This document shows positions 46,814 to 55,966 of a DNA stretch of 64,000 nt, piece by piece (the first letter of the stretch is position 1; the number at the start of each line of letters is the position of its first letter). The notes beneath the pieces were generated by a model that was not told where the DNA came from, searched no databases, and worked only from the letters and a program-made list of their open reading frames with translations. The DNA comes from Sinorhizobium fredii (GTDB lineage: Bacteria > Pseudomonadota > Alphaproteobacteria > Rhizobiales > Rhizobiaceae), in contig NZ_CP024310.1 in NCBI RefSeq assembly GCF_002944405.1, positions 310,001 to 374,000 of the forward strand. The letters are read 5' to 3'. The translations under genes were made by a program, and so were the position numbers.

Positions 46814-47791
46814 TCAGTCGGTGAACTCGACGATGACCCCCGGCTTGACCATCTCCGCCAATTCCTCGGCGTCCCAGTTCGTCAGGCGGATGCATCCGTG
46901 CGACCCCGCCTTGTCGATCAGCGATGGTTCCGGCGTGCCGTGGATCCCGTAGGTCGGCTCCGTCAGGTCGATCCAGACGCTTCCGACGGGGCCATTCGGG
47001 CCTTTGGGCAGCGTCAGAGCCTTATTGTTGTTGCCCTGCTGGAAATTGATCTTGGGGTTGTATTCGTAGGGGGGCATGCGAGCGACCCCCTTGACCTTGT
47101 GGGTGCCGGAGGGCGAAGGCGATTCTTCGCTGCCGATGGTGGCGGGGTATACGGCCAGCAGCGAGCCGTCCTCGGCGAATGCCAGGACTTGCCCCGCTTG
47201 CCGGCGCGCCTCGATGCGTTTGACCTTGCCTTCCATCGCGGCACCGGGAATGGCCACCGACACCGTTTCGCCTGCGGCAAACGCGGTGCCCGGATTTAGC
47301 GCCTTCAGGAGGTCGATATCCATGTGAAAGCGTTCGGACAGCCTTTCCGCGACGCTCGTATAGCCGAGGTGCTCCATCCTGGCCTGCTCGGCATAGTCTT
47401 CGGGAATGCTCTCAACGAGGTCCTTGGCATCGTCATCGGAGATGACATAGGGCTCGATGACCGGCTTATCGGTCGGAAGCTTTTCGATGACCCTAGGGTC
47501 CAGCTTTCCGTCGACGGGAAGACCTTGCAGGGCCTCGAATCCGGCAATCGCTTTTGCGACGTTCTCGCCGTAATAGCCGTCGACCACTCCAGGCGACGAA
47601 CCGGCGCGATCCAGAAGGACCTGGAGACGAATGATGGCCGGTTGCGGTCGAGGCGGGGCTTCGGGCGGTCGCTCCGGCGGAATGGAGTCGATCGACGCCT
47701 TGTTGATGGCGTCGGGCTGGAGTTCCTGGGCGCTGGCGGAGGCGCAGAGCGCCAATGTGAGGGATGCTGCGAACAAGGCGATTTTTTTCAT
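46814..47791 (-). CDS. L,D-transpeptidase (YkuD family)
   Basis: 325-residue secreted protein. A signal peptide (IALFAASLTLALCASASAQ) is followed by a peptidoglycan-binding-like helical repeat (LQVLLDRAGSSPGVVDGYYG, then VAKAIAGFEALQGLPVDG), a LysM-like middle part and the YkuD domain with GIHGTPEP and the catalytic SHGCIRLTNWD (Cys300). It forms 3-3 crosslinks in peptidoglycan or attaches proteins to it. This architecture is widespread in Rhizobiales. The Met at 47791 (MKKIALF) is chosen as start; one at 47797 is possible. The gene is not in an operon. Confidence 0.92.
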   Translation of the reverse strand: MKKIALFAASLTLALCASASAQELQPDAINKASIDSIPPERPPEAPPRPQPAIIRLQVLLDRAGSSPGVVDGYYGENVAKAIAGFEALQGLPVDGKLDPRVIEKLPTDKPVIEPYVISDDDAKDLVESIPEDYAEQARMEHLGYTSVAERLSERFHMDIDLLKALNPGTAFAAGETVSVAIPGAAMEGKVKRIEARRQAGQVLAFAEDGSLLAVYPATIGSEESPSPSGTHKVKGVARMPPYEYNPKINFQQGNNNKALTLPKGPNGPVGSVWIDLTEPTYGIHGTPEPSLIDKAGSHGCIRLTNWDAEELAEMVKPGVIVEFTD

Positions 47792-48153
47792 GACCATCAA
47801 ATGTACGACCACCGAACTTGTTCCGGCGGCTGCTTCCGCAGATTTGGTGAAAGAGGCAGAGCGAGGTGACCGCACCCCCACTCGAACTCCGCGCCATGCC
47901 CTTCGGCCCGGCTCCTCTTGCTTCCCGGCCTACGGCAGCGTGCCTCCAGGATGAGCCGCGGGTGCTTGAGCGGCGGGGCACATAGGATATGGAACGAGCG
48001 TTCCATTTCAAATTTGACGGAATAAATATTTGCTTTGACCGCGGTCGCGGATAACATCGCCTGAGAGGCTTTCTCGGACCGTTCTGCTGGCTTGCACAAG
48101 TCGGCGTCATAGCCACTCTTCCGGACTGCCATCATCGTCAACGGATACGACCA
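47792..48153. other. Intergenic region between divergent genes
   Basis: No gene is recognised. It must hold the promoters for the L,D-transpeptidase and for the isomerase-like gene. AATGGAACG and CGTTCCATT-like sequences near 47991-48008 form a small inverted repeat (GGAACGAGCGTTCC) that could be an operator for the isomerase gene. Confidence 0.35.
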
Positions 48154-48948
48154 ATGAGTGCATCCAAGACCTCTCCCTTCCCGCTGGCGGCCTGCGCGGA
48201 AATGCTCTGGCGCGACAAGCCGATCGAGTGGCGCGCCTCGCGCCTGAAAGAAATGGGTTTCGGTGTTGGCCTCTGGAACTGGCCGGAGCACGATCTCAAT
48301 AAGCTGGAAGCGACCGGCGCGACCTTCACGATCATGAACGGCTATCTGACGGGCCGTCTGACGGACGACGACGGTGCAGCAGAACTCCTCAGAACGGCGC
48401 GCGAGACCGCGCAGGTTGGAAAGCGGCTTGGCGTTCAGCGGCTCAACCTGCATGGTACAGGTTTGGGAGACGGAGGCCTGCCTGTCCAGCCGATCGAAGT
48501 CGTCACCGGCGCGATGTGGCTGAGGGCCCGTGACACGCTCTGCCATATCGTGGATATGGCGGAAGAAGAGGGGGCCATCTTCACGCTCGAGAACCTCAAC
48601 CTGCCGGTCGACCATCCGGGCGTGCCCTTCGGGCGCGCCGAAGAGACGCTGGCGCTGGTCTCAAGCGTCAATCATCCGCGGCTCCGCCTAAATCTCGATC
48701 TCTACCATGCCCAGATTGGCGAAGGGAACCTAATCGAACTCTGCCGCAAGTGTCTGCCTTGGATCGGCGAGATCCAGGTGGCTGATGTCCCCGGCCGCTG
48801 CGAACCCGGCACCGGTGAGGTCAACTGGAACGGTATCGCCAAGGCGCTGAATGCCATGGGCTATTCCGGCCCGATTGGCATGGAAGCCTGGGCCGCTGGC
48901 GATCCCGAAGCCGCGCTGGACGCATTTCGCGCCGCATTCACGATCTGA
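48154..48948 (+). CDS. Hydroxypyruvate isomerase-family TIM-barrel protein
   Basis: 264-residue xylose-isomerase-like TIM barrel of the Hyi/sugar-phosphate isomerase family: FPLAACAEMLWRDKPIEWRA, GVQRLNLHGTGL, FTLENLNLPVDHPG (metal-binding Glu) and RLRLNLDLYHAQIGEG, IGEIQVADVPGRCEPGTGEV and GPIGMEAWA, which carry the other metal ligands. Such enzymes interconvert hydroxypyruvate and tartronate semialdehyde or isomerise short sugars. The reaction here cannot be named with certainty. It is followed by a LacI-type fragment on the other strand. It does not touch the sugar operon at 54-64 kb. Confidence 0.85.
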   Translation: MSASKTSPFPLAACAEMLWRDKPIEWRASRLKEMGFGVGLWNWPEHDLNKLEATGATFTIMNGYLTGRLTDDDGAAELLRTARETAQVGKRLGVQRLNLHGTGLGDGGLPVQPIEVVTGAMWLRARDTLCHIVDMAEEEGAIFTLENLNLPVDHPGVPFGRAEETLALVSSVNHPRLRLNLDLYHAQIGEGNLIELCRKCLPWIGEIQVADVPGRCEPGTGEVNWNGIAKALNAMGYSGPIGMEAWAAGDPEAALDAFRAAFTI

Positions 48949-49017
48949 CTGTTTATTACCCTGGCGGCGAAGAGGCTCATCGTCCGCTGACAGGGGCGGT
49001 TCCGGATCGAGTTCAGG

Positions 49018-49281
49018 CTATACGCTCTCCGGCGTGATAATCTCGAACGGAACGACGCGCTGCAGGATCGTCGTGCTGTTGCGCTGTTCCAGCGAGTCGA
49101 CCATGGTCGCAATCAATTCGTCCGAGGTCCGCTCAAGCGGATGGCAGAGAGCGGCGGTGATGAGACCCTCGGTCAATCCCTTGCGGGTCTCGGGGCCGAT
49201 GTCGCGGCAGACAATCCTGACCTTGCTTCGCTTTTCCTCCGGGGCTTCGCGCAGCGCGCGCAGAACCAGCATTAACGACAA
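49018..49281 (-). pseudogene. LacI-family regulator C-terminal remnant
   Basis: LMLVLRALREAPEEKRSKVR and IVCRDIGPETRKGLTEGLIT and QRVVPFEIITPESV are the last part of a LacI-type sugar-binding domain. The gene is cut at its 5' side by the junction with the oxidoreductase remnant on the other strand. It is not the missing end of the LacI remnant near 38.7 kb, as far as I can tell. Confidence 0.7.
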
Positions 49282-49971
49282 AGATTGGGAAGGCGGTGCT
49301 GTTTCCCGACAACCGCTCGATCCGCGACCCCTACAAGCTCCTCCTGAAACTGCGCGAAAAGTTTCTCGCCCTCGGAGGCAGGATCGAGCAGGGCGAGGTC
49401 GTCGGCTTCGATAGTGGTGATCGCGTCAAAGCCGTCCGCCTGAAGGATGGCCGTTCGGTTTCTGCCTCTCGAGTCGTGCTCGCAGCCGGCGCCTATACCG
49501 GCAAGCTGGCGCGGCTTCTCGGCGAACCGGTCCCGCTCGAGACCGAGCGTGGCTACCACACCCAGATCATGGCGCCGGGATTCTCGATGCGCCATTCGAT
49601 CATCTGGCCGGCGCGCGCCTTCATGGTGACGCCGACGGCCGGCGGCATTCGCGTTGGCGGCACGGTTGAGATGGCCGGTCTCGAGGCGGCGCCCGACTAC
49701 CGGAGGGCGAAAGTGCTGGTCAAGCGCGCGCGAGGCGCTGCCGGATCTGCGGGCCGAGAAGGCGACGGAATGGATGGGCCACCGGCCGGCGCTTCCTGAT
49801 ACGGTGCCGATCATCGGTCCTTCCGCGAAACACCGAGGCACCTTCTACGCCACCGGCCACGGGCATCTGGGCCTCACTTATGCGGCGACGACCGGACGGC
49901 TGATCGCCGATCTCGTGACGGGCCCTGAGCCGCCGATCGATCTCAAACCATACCGCGTCGACCGGTTCTGA
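49275..49971 (+). pseudogene. FAD-dependent D-amino-acid oxidase-type enzyme, truncated and frameshifted
   Basis: The remnant begins at LFPDNRSIRDPYKLLLKLRE, so about 190 N-terminal residues with the GxGxxG FAD site are missing. VVLAAGAYTGKLARLLGEPV and TERGYHTQIMAPGFSM follow, then a frameshift near 49728 and EALPDLRAEKATEWMGHRPA, LPDTVPIIGPSAKHRGTFYA and TGHGHLGLTYAATTGRLIAD, the C-terminal part of DAO/DadA-type oxidases. In hydroxyproline operons such enzymes oxidise D-hydroxyproline. It precedes the aldehyde dehydrogenase by 30 bases. Confidence 0.85.
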
Positions 49972-50001
49972 CGGCGAGCGCGGGAAACAATGGAGCGAAC
50001 A

Positions 50002-51463
50002 ATGCGCAGCGAACTCTATATCGATGGAAAATGGACGGCCGCCGCGAACGGCAGGACGTTCGACGTCGTCAACCCGGCGACGGAGGAAGTGATCCACCAG
50101 ATCGCCGCGGCAACGGCGGAAGACGTTGATCTCGCGGTGAAGGCGGCTCGCCGCGCCTTCGACCAGGACGGCTGGCCGAAGCTTTCGGGCGCACAAAGGG
50201 CAAAATACCTGCGCGCCATCGTCGCGGGCATCCGCACCCGGCAGGCGGAAATTCCCCGGCTCGAGGTGATCGACAACGGCAAGCCGTTTCCCGAAGCCGA
50301 TTGGGATATCGCCGACGCGGCCGGCTGCTTCGACTTCTATGCCGGGCTCGCCGAACAGCTCGACAACAATCCGGAGGAGCCGATCGCGCTTTCCGACGCC
50401 CGGTTCACCTCCAAGGCGGTCAAGGAGCCGATCGGCGTCGCCGGCGCGATCATTCCCTGGAACTACCCGCTGCTGATGGCCGCCTGGAAGGTCGCGCCAG
50501 CGCTTGCCGCCGGCTGCACGGTGGTGCTGAAGCCGGCGGAGGTCACCTCGCTGACGGCGCTCGAACTGGCCGCGATCGCCGACGAAGTCGGGCTGCCGCC
50601 GGGCGTCCTCAACATCGTCACCGGCTCCGGCTCGATCGCCGGACAGGCGATCATCGACCACAGGCAAGTCGACAAGCTTGCCTTTACCGGCTCCGGGCCG
50701 GTCGGTTGGAAGATCATGGCGGCCGCCGCCCGCGACATCAAGCGCGTCAGCCTCGAACTCGGCGGCAAGTCGCCCTTCGTGGTCTTCGACGATGCCGATA
50801 TCGACGAGGCGGTCGAATGGATCATGTTCGGCATCTTCTGGAACCAAGGGCAGGTCTGCTCCGCGACGTCGCGCGTCCTCGTGCAGGAGGGCATTTACGA
50901 TCAGCTGCTGGCGCGGCTTGTCGAGGAAACGCAGAAGATCGGCGACGGTATCGAGGACGGCGTGCTGCTCGGGCCGCTGGTCTCCAAGCGCCAGCACGAG
51001 CAGGTCGTCGCGGCGATCGAGGCGGCGAAGGCCGCCGGTGCGATGGTCGCCTGCGGCGGCAAGCGGCCGGAAGGTTGCGACACGGGCTATTATCTCGAGC
51101 CGACGGTGCTGACCGACGTGCCGCTGGAGAGCGACGCCTGGCGTGAGGAGATTTTTGGGCCGGTCGTCTGCATTAAGCCGTTCGCGACCGAAGAGGAAGC
51201 GATCGAGCTTGCCAATGATTCCCGCTTCGGTCTCGCCGCGGTCGAAGGATGACGTCCGCGCCGAGCGCGTCGCGAGCGCCTTCCGTGCCGGCATCGTCTG
51301 GATCAACTGCTCGCAACCGACCTTCACCGAGGCGCCCTGGGGCGGCTACAAGGAGTCGGGCATCGGTCGCGAACTCGGCCGCTGGGGTCTTGAAAACTAT
51401 CTTGAGACGAAGCAGATCACCCGCTTTGCCGCCGGCGAGAAGTGGGGCTGGTACATCAAATGA
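50002..51463 (+). pseudogene. NAD-dependent aldehyde dehydrogenase, frameshifted near the 3' end
   Basis: The first 410 residues are an intact aldehyde dehydrogenase: EPIGVAGAIIPWNYPLLMAA, GCTVVLKPAEVTSLTALELA, FTGSGPVGWKIM, the catalytic Glu in LELGGKSPFVVF and the catalytic Cys in FWNQGQVCSATSR. At 51248 the frame is lost after GLAA; the rest continues in the +1 frame with [20 protein letters not shown] and [20 protein letters not shown]. About 8 bases seem to be missing. The start at 50002 follows GGAG. In the hydroxyproline pathway such an enzyme oxidises alpha-ketoglutarate semialdehyde; a betaine-aldehyde role is an alternative. Confidence 0.9.
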
Positions 51464-52497
51464 TGGCCTGGGATCGCTCGCTTGATTTGCTCGAGGTCCA
51501 TTGCCAGGGCGAGATCGGCAAGGTGATTGTCGGCGGCGCGCCGGAAATTCCCGGCGCGACCCTGCTCGACAAGATGAACCACATCAACCGGGTCGACGAG
51601 AGCCTTCGCCGATTCGTCACCTTCGAACCGCGCGCCAGCGTCGCCATGTCGGTCAACCTGCTCGTCACACCGACGCGGCCCGATGCGGATGCGGGCTTCA
51701 TCGTGCTGCAGGCGGACCGCGCCCATCCGATGTCCGGCAGCAACTGCATCTGCGTCGTCACCGCCCTGCTTGAAAGCGGGCAGGTCGCGATGCGGGAGCC
51801 GGAAACGATCGTCCGCCTCGACACGCCCGTCGGGCTGATCGTCGCCCGCGCCACCTGCCGCGAAGGTCGCTGCCTGTCGGTCAGCCTTGATAACGTGCCG
51901 AGTTTCGCCGAGGCGCTGGATCGGGAGATCGAGGCGCCGCGCTGGGGCCGCATCAACGTCGATATCGCCTTCGGCGGCGTCTATTACGCGATCGTCGATG
52001 TCGATCAGGTCGGAAGCGCGATTGCGCCGGCCAATGCGCGCTATCTCGCCGAAGCGGGGATCGAGCTGAAATCGCTGATCTCCGAGCAGGTGGCGTTGAA
52101 GCATCCGACGCTCACCGGCGTCGACGAGATTGCCTATGTGATGTTTCGCGGGCGCGAGCCGGACGGTGCGGTGCGCACCTGCACGACGCTGAAGCCGGGC
52201 CGCGTCGATCGCTCCCCCTGCGGCACCGGCAGTTCGGCGAACCTTGCGACACTTTACGCGCGCGGCGAGGTCGCGGTGGGGGAGCGGCGGACTTCACGGT
52301 CCATCATCGGCGGCGAGTTCGTGGCGGAAGCAATCGGGATCACCGAGGTCGGCGGACGTCCCGCCGTGCTGCCGCGGATCACCGGACGCGGCTGGATCTA
52401 CGGCCGCGAACAGCTCCGCATTTCGGACGAGGATCCATTCAGGAGCGGCTTTGCGCTCTCCGACAGCTGGGGTCCGCAGGTCGATCAGCTCGGTTGA
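51463..52497 (+). CDS. Proline racemase / hydroxyproline epimerase-family enzyme
   Basis: 344-residue protein of the proline racemase fold. One catalytic position is Ser91 (HPMSGSNCI), where many racemases have Cys; the other is Cys253 (DRSPCGTGSSANLATL). Family members with one Ser and one Cys have been reported to epimerise hydroxyprolines. Other blocks are HCQGEIGKVIVGG and MNHINRVDESLRRFVTFEPR. The start overlaps the ALDH stop (ATGATGG), so it was co-translated with it. It is the one gene of this operon that still has an uninterrupted reading frame. Confidence 0.85.
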   Translation: MAWDRSLDLLEVHCQGEIGKVIVGGAPEIPGATLLDKMNHINRVDESLRRFVTFEPRASVAMSVNLLVTPTRPDADAGFIVLQADRAHPMSGSNCICVVTALLESGQVAMREPETIVRLDTPVGLIVARATCREGRCLSVSLDNVPSFAEALDREIEAPRWGRINVDIAFGGVYYAIVDVDQVGSAIAPANARYLAEAGIELKSLISEQVALKHPTLTGVDEIAYVMFRGREPDGAVRTCTTLKPGRVDRSPCGTGSSANLATLYARGEVAVGERRTSRSIIGGEFVAEAIGITEVGGRPAVLPRITGRGWIYGREQLRISDEDPFRSGFALSDSWGPQVDQLG

Positions 52498-52507
52498 GGA
52501 GGCTACA

Positions 52508-53256
52508 ATGTCCATCCAGTCCCTATCGGGCCAGACCGTCCTCGTCACCGGCGCTTCCGGCGGCATCGGCGCGGCCATCGTCGAGCGCCTGGCGGAAGAG
52601 GGCGCCCGTTCGATCATCCACTACGGCCGCGACCGAGCGGGAGCGGAAGCGCTGCTGGCGCGTATTTCCGGCGAGGGGTGGATCGTTCAGCGGCCTATGG
52701 GGCATTCGACCTCTGGCGCCGGGCAGAAGAAGCGGCGGGCCGTATCCATGCGCTCGTCAACAATGCCGGGATCCGCACCGAGATTACGATCGACGCCGAG
52801 CCCGACGCGTGGCGGCAAGCCTGGCAGAAGGAGTTTCAGGTGAACTTCTTCGCCGCCGCCGATCTCTGCAAGCAGGCGCTTACGCATTTCAAGGCGCAGG
52901 GCGGCGGCCGGATCGTCAACATGGCGAGCCGCGCCGGCCAGCGCGGCTATGCGGCCGATGCCATGCCCTAGGGCGCAACGAAGGCGGCGCTCGTCAATCT
53001 CACGAAATCGATCGCCCGCAGCTTCGGTGCCGACGGCGTCGTGGCGCTGGCGATCGCGCCCGACTGGGTGCGGACGGAGATGGCCGAGGACTTCATCGCG
53101 AAGTTTGGCAAGCAGGCCGCCGTCGCCGACATACCGATCGGCGAGATGGCTGAGGCCGCCGAAATCGCCGAACTCGTCGCCTTCGCGCTCAGGCCGTCGC
53201 AGCGGTCGCTGAACGGCGCGACGCTCGACGTCAATGGCGGCAGTTACATTCGATAG
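52508..53256 (+). pseudogene. SDR-family oxidoreductase with frameshift and stop at the catalytic Tyr
   Basis: VLVTGASGGIGAAIVERLAE is the N-terminal nucleotide-binding region of a short-chain dehydrogenase. A frameshift near 52676 leads to HALVNNAGIRTEITIDAEPD and NMASRAGQRGYAADAMP, then a TAG stop. This stop stands exactly where the catalytic Tyr of the YxxxK motif should be (TAC to TAG), followed by GATKAALVNLTKSIARSFGA, ALAIAPDWVRTEMAEDFIAK and NGATLDVNGGSYIR. The gene is dead, but all parts are present. Confidence 0.85.
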
Positions 53257-53273
53257 GACTTGAGGAGCGAGAG

Positions 53274-54029
53274 ATGCAAAGATTCGAAGGCCAGGTTGCG
53301 GTCGTTACCGGCGGAGGCCGCGGCATCGGTTCGGGCATAGCGCGGCGGCTCGCGGAGGAGGGGGCGCTGGTCGTCATCTCAGACGTGAACGGCGACGCGG
53401 CAGGCGCCGTTGCGGCCGAGATCGTGACAGCCGGGGGTTCTGCCATTGCGATCGCCGCCGACATTTCTCAGCGGGAACCGTGCTGCGCTCTGATTGCCGA
53501 AGCATTTGACCAGAAGAAGCGCATCGACATTCTCGTCAACAATGCAGGAATCAACCGGCGGGGCAACCTCCTGTCGCTGAGCGACGACGAATGGCACGCG
53601 AGCTTCGCGGTCAATCTCGATTCAATGTTCTATCTTTGCCGCGCTGCGATCCCGCACATGATCGAGGCGGGCGGCGGCGTCATCGTCAACACCGCCTCGC
53701 AATGGGGTCTCCATCCGGCGCCGAACCACATCGCCTATAACACCTCCAAGGCTGCGGTCGCCGCCTTCACCCAGAACCTCGCCCGCGACTACGCGCCACA
53801 CAAGATACGCGTCAACGCCGTCTGCCCCGGCGAAATCCATACGCCGATGCTGGAGGCGGGGGGTGAAGCGGTCGGGACGGACGATCGCCGATCTCGACAA
53901 GCTTGTTCCCTTCGGCCGGATCGGAAAGCCGAAGGAGGTCGCCGCCCTGTCGCCTTCCTTGCCTCCGACGAAGCCGCCTTCATGTGCGGTTCGCTCGTCG
54001 AGATCACCGGTGCACAGGCGGTCGCTTAG
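53274..54029 (+). CDS. SDR-family oxidoreductase with an internal frame excursion
   Basis: 251 residues if read through. Nucleotide-binding VVTGGGRGIGSGIARRLAEE, the active-site NNAG (VNNAGINRRGNLL), the Ser in VNTASQWGL and YNTSKAAVAAF (Tyr, Lys) are all intact. Between about 53870 and 53942 the frame reads a stretch without similarity to SDRs (DRRSRQACSLRPDRKAEGGR); the expected sequence ADLDKLVPFGRIGKPKEVAA is found in another frame there. Two compensating shifts therefore replace about 22 residues. It would be made at full length but may be inactive. It probably belonged to the catabolic operon upstream. Confidence 0.75.
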   Translation: MQRFEGQVAVVTGGGRGIGSGIARRLAEEGALVVISDVNGDAAGAVAAEIVTAGGSAIAIAADISQREPCCALIAEAFDQKKRIDILVNNAGINRRGNLLSLSDDEWHASFAVNLDSMFYLCRAAIPHMIEAGGGVIVNTASQWGLHPAPNHIAYNTSKAAVAAFTQNLARDYAPHKIRVNAVCPGEIHTPMLEAGGEAVGTDDRRSRQACSLRPDRKAEGGRRPVAFLASDEAAFMCGSLVEITGAQAVA

Positions 54030-54149
54030 CATTGTGCATTTAGGTGGAGTCACCCGACACAACATTCGGTAAAACGGACAGGTAGAGGGGTCGCCGAGCG
54101 AGATCACGCGGCGGCCGCTGATGCCAAATGGGCTTCTCCAAGCCAACCA

Positions 54150-54935
54150 TCACGACATGATCAATCCGCCGTCGACGTTGATCGTCTGTCCGGTGATGTA
54201 AGCCGCATCCTCAGAAGCCAGGAAGGCAACGAGGGCGCCGACTTCGGCAGGCGTTCCCGCCCGGCCCATGGGAATGCCCTCGACCCATTCGGCCATGAGT
54301 TCGCCCGGGCCGTATTCGCCGAGCATCTGGCCCCAGACCCTGTCATTGTAGTCCCACATCTCCGTGTGGATGATGCCGGGGCAGATGGCGTTCACGGTAA
54401 TGCCTTCGCGGGCGAGTTCCTTGGCAAGGCTCTGCGTCAGGCCGACGACGCCGAATTTCGAGGCGGCGTAATGCGGGGTGTAGATGAAGCCCTGCCGCGC
54501 CTGGCCGGAGGCTGTGTTGATCAGGCGACCCTTGGTGCCGCTGGCGCGGAAGCGGCGGATCGCCTCCTGGCAGCACAGGAAGACGCCCTTGGTGTTTACG
54601 TCGAGGTTCAGGTCCCATTCGCGTTCGGTCAGGTCCTCGACCTTGGCGATGGTGATGACGCCCGCATTCTGCACCGATACGGAAATGGCGCCGAGCTTCG
54701 CTTCGGCCGCCGCGTAGGCGTCCTGGACGGCGCGGGCGTCGGTCACGTCCAGTACGATGCCGATCACCTCTGCGCCGGTTTCCTCGGCGAGCGCCTCGGC
54801 GGCCACGGCCATGTCCTTCTCGATCGCGGCGATGGCGATTTTGGCCCCCTCATCGGCAAAGCGCTTGGCGATGCCGCGGCCGATCCCCTTGTTGCCTCCG
54901 GTGACGAAAACCGTCTGGCCCGCAAAACGTCTCAT
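54150..54935 (-). CDS. SDR-family oxidoreductase (polyol/acetoin dehydrogenase-like)
   Basis: 261-residue intact SDR. Nucleotide binding VFVTGGNKGIGRGIAKRFAD, active-site asparagine region QNAGVITIAKVEDL, Ser in INTASGQARQGF and catalytic YAASKFGVVGLTQSLAKELA, followed by VNAICPGIIHTEM and GQTINVDGGLIMS. The sequence type is similar to acetoin/diacetyl reductases and to sorbitol and xylitol dehydrogenases. It lies 50 bases from the SorC-like regulator, same direction, so it can be the dehydrogenase of the sugar operon. The substrate is unknown. Confidence 0.88.
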   Translation of the reverse strand: MRRFAGQTVFVTGGNKGIGRGIAKRFADEGAKIAIAAIEKDMAVAAEALAEETGAEVIGIVLDVTDARAVQDAYAAAEAKLGAISVSVQNAGVITIAKVEDLTEREWDLNLDVNTKGVFLCCQEAIRRFRASGTKGRLINTASGQARQGFIYTPHYAASKFGVVGLTQSLAKELAREGITVNAICPGIIHTEMWDYNDRVWGQMLGEYGPGELMAEWVEGIPMGRAGTPAEVGALVAFLASEDAAYITGQTINVDGGLIMS

Positions 54936-54985
54936 GGTCTTTCCTCCATAATGCGCGAGCTGCCAAAGGCTGATCTCGGATAGGA

Positions 54986-55936
54986 TCAGGCCGTGAGCCG
55001 AGCCGCAGTGAACTTGTCGGTTACAAGCACATCGATGACGCCGAGTTTTAGGGCGCCGGCGATGGCCTGCGTTTTCGATTCTCCGCCTGCCAGCGCCATG
55101 ACGCGGTCGGCTTTCCTGAGGTCTTCAAGCGAAATGCCGATGACGCGGTCATTGAGCGGCGTTTCGACCGGCTTTCCCTCCCTGTCGTAGAACCGGTAGG
55201 AGATCTCGCCGACGGCGCCGGCCTCGTGCAGCATCGCCATTTCCTGGCGGGAGAAGGTGTTACCGGAGCGGGCGAGGAGCTCGGACGGCTCCACCGCACC
55301 GATGCCGACGATCGCCAGGCTGAGGCGGCCGAAGAGGTCCATCGTCTCGCGCACGACCGGATCGGCGAGCATGACGAGCTTTGCCTCGCGCGACGAGGTG
55401 ATGCCCTGGACGAGAAGCAGCCGCGGCTCGCCGCCGGTGAGCCGCGCGAGGCGCGCCGTCAGCTGCGTGGCGTGGGTTTGGACCGACGCGTCCCCCATGC
55501 CACCAAGGATCTGCACGATGTATTTGGCCTTGGCGGTCTTGAGCGGGTGGATGTTGTCCACCATGCGCAGGATCGTCTGGCTCCAGCTCGAGACGCCGAT
55601 GATCTCGTCCTGCTGCAGGGTGACCTCGAAGAAATGGGCGGCCGCCTCGCCGATGCGCGCCATGATCGCGCCGTCCCTGTCCTCGGAACAGTCGATGACG
55701 ATCGCCTCCGTCAGGCCGTAGCGGTCGCGCAGCGCGGTTTCGAGATCGGCGAAGGTGCCCGGCGGCGGAATAACCGTGGTCCGGACGATGTCTTCCTGCT
55801 CGGCCCGCTTCAGCATGCGCGACACGGTCGCCTGCGACATGCGCATGACCTCGGCGATCTCTGCCTGCCGCTTGCCTTCGATATGATACATCTGAGCAAC
55901 TCGGGCGATCAGTCGCAGCTCGTTGAGCCGTCCCAT
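54986..55936 (-). CDS. SorC/DeoR-type sugar-binding transcriptional regulator
   Basis: 316-residue protein with an N-terminal helix-turn-helix (KRQAEIAEVMRMSQATVSRM) and the sugar-phosphate-binding domain of the SorC family (VGIGAVEPSELLARSG, GEISYRFYDREGKPVETPLN and VMALAGGESKTQAIAGAL). Members sense a phosphorylated sugar and control their catabolic operon. The ATG at 55936 has GGAGG 5 bases upstream. A perfect palindrome just upstream (55951-55966) and similar half sites in the divergent 59.3-59.4 kb region are likely its binding sites. Confidence 0.9.
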   Translation of the reverse strand: MGRLNELRLIARVAQMYHIEGKRQAEIAEVMRMSQATVSRMLKRAEQEDIVRTTVIPPPGTFADLETALRDRYGLTEAIVIDCSEDRDGAIMARIGEAAAHFFEVTLQQDEIIGVSSWSQTILRMVDNIHPLKTAKAKYIVQILGGMGDASVQTHATQLTARLARLTGGEPRLLLVQGITSSREAKLVMLADPVVRETMDLFGRLSLAIVGIGAVEPSELLARSGNTFSRQEMAMLHEAGAVGEISYRFYDREGKPVETPLNDRVIGISLEDLRKADRVMALAGGESKTQAIAGALKLGVIDVLVTDKFTAARLTA

Positions 55937-55950
55937 GGAATCCTCCAGGC

Positions 55951-55966
55951 GTGAATTTTTATTCAC
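55951..55966. promoter_or_regulatory. Palindromic operator candidate of the SorC-type regulator
   Basis: GTGAAT, TTTT, ATTCAC form a perfect 16-base palindrome overlapping the 3' end of the kinase gene and lying 14 bases before the regulator start. The core TGAATAA occurs again at 59301 and 59430 in the divergent promoter region. Confidence 0.5.

Noticed and set aside
48154..48948. Isomerase-like protein as the missing apiose isomerase of the transketolase pathway
   Set aside because: The fold is suitable, but the gene is about 9 kb from the sugar operon, separated by an unrelated decayed operon and paired with a different (LacI) regulator fragment, so I did not join them.
49720..51327. 535-codon open frame on the minus strand
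   Set aside because: Antisense to the aldehyde dehydrogenase, whose motifs are unmistakable; the minus frame is rich in Arg, His and Asp with no domain.
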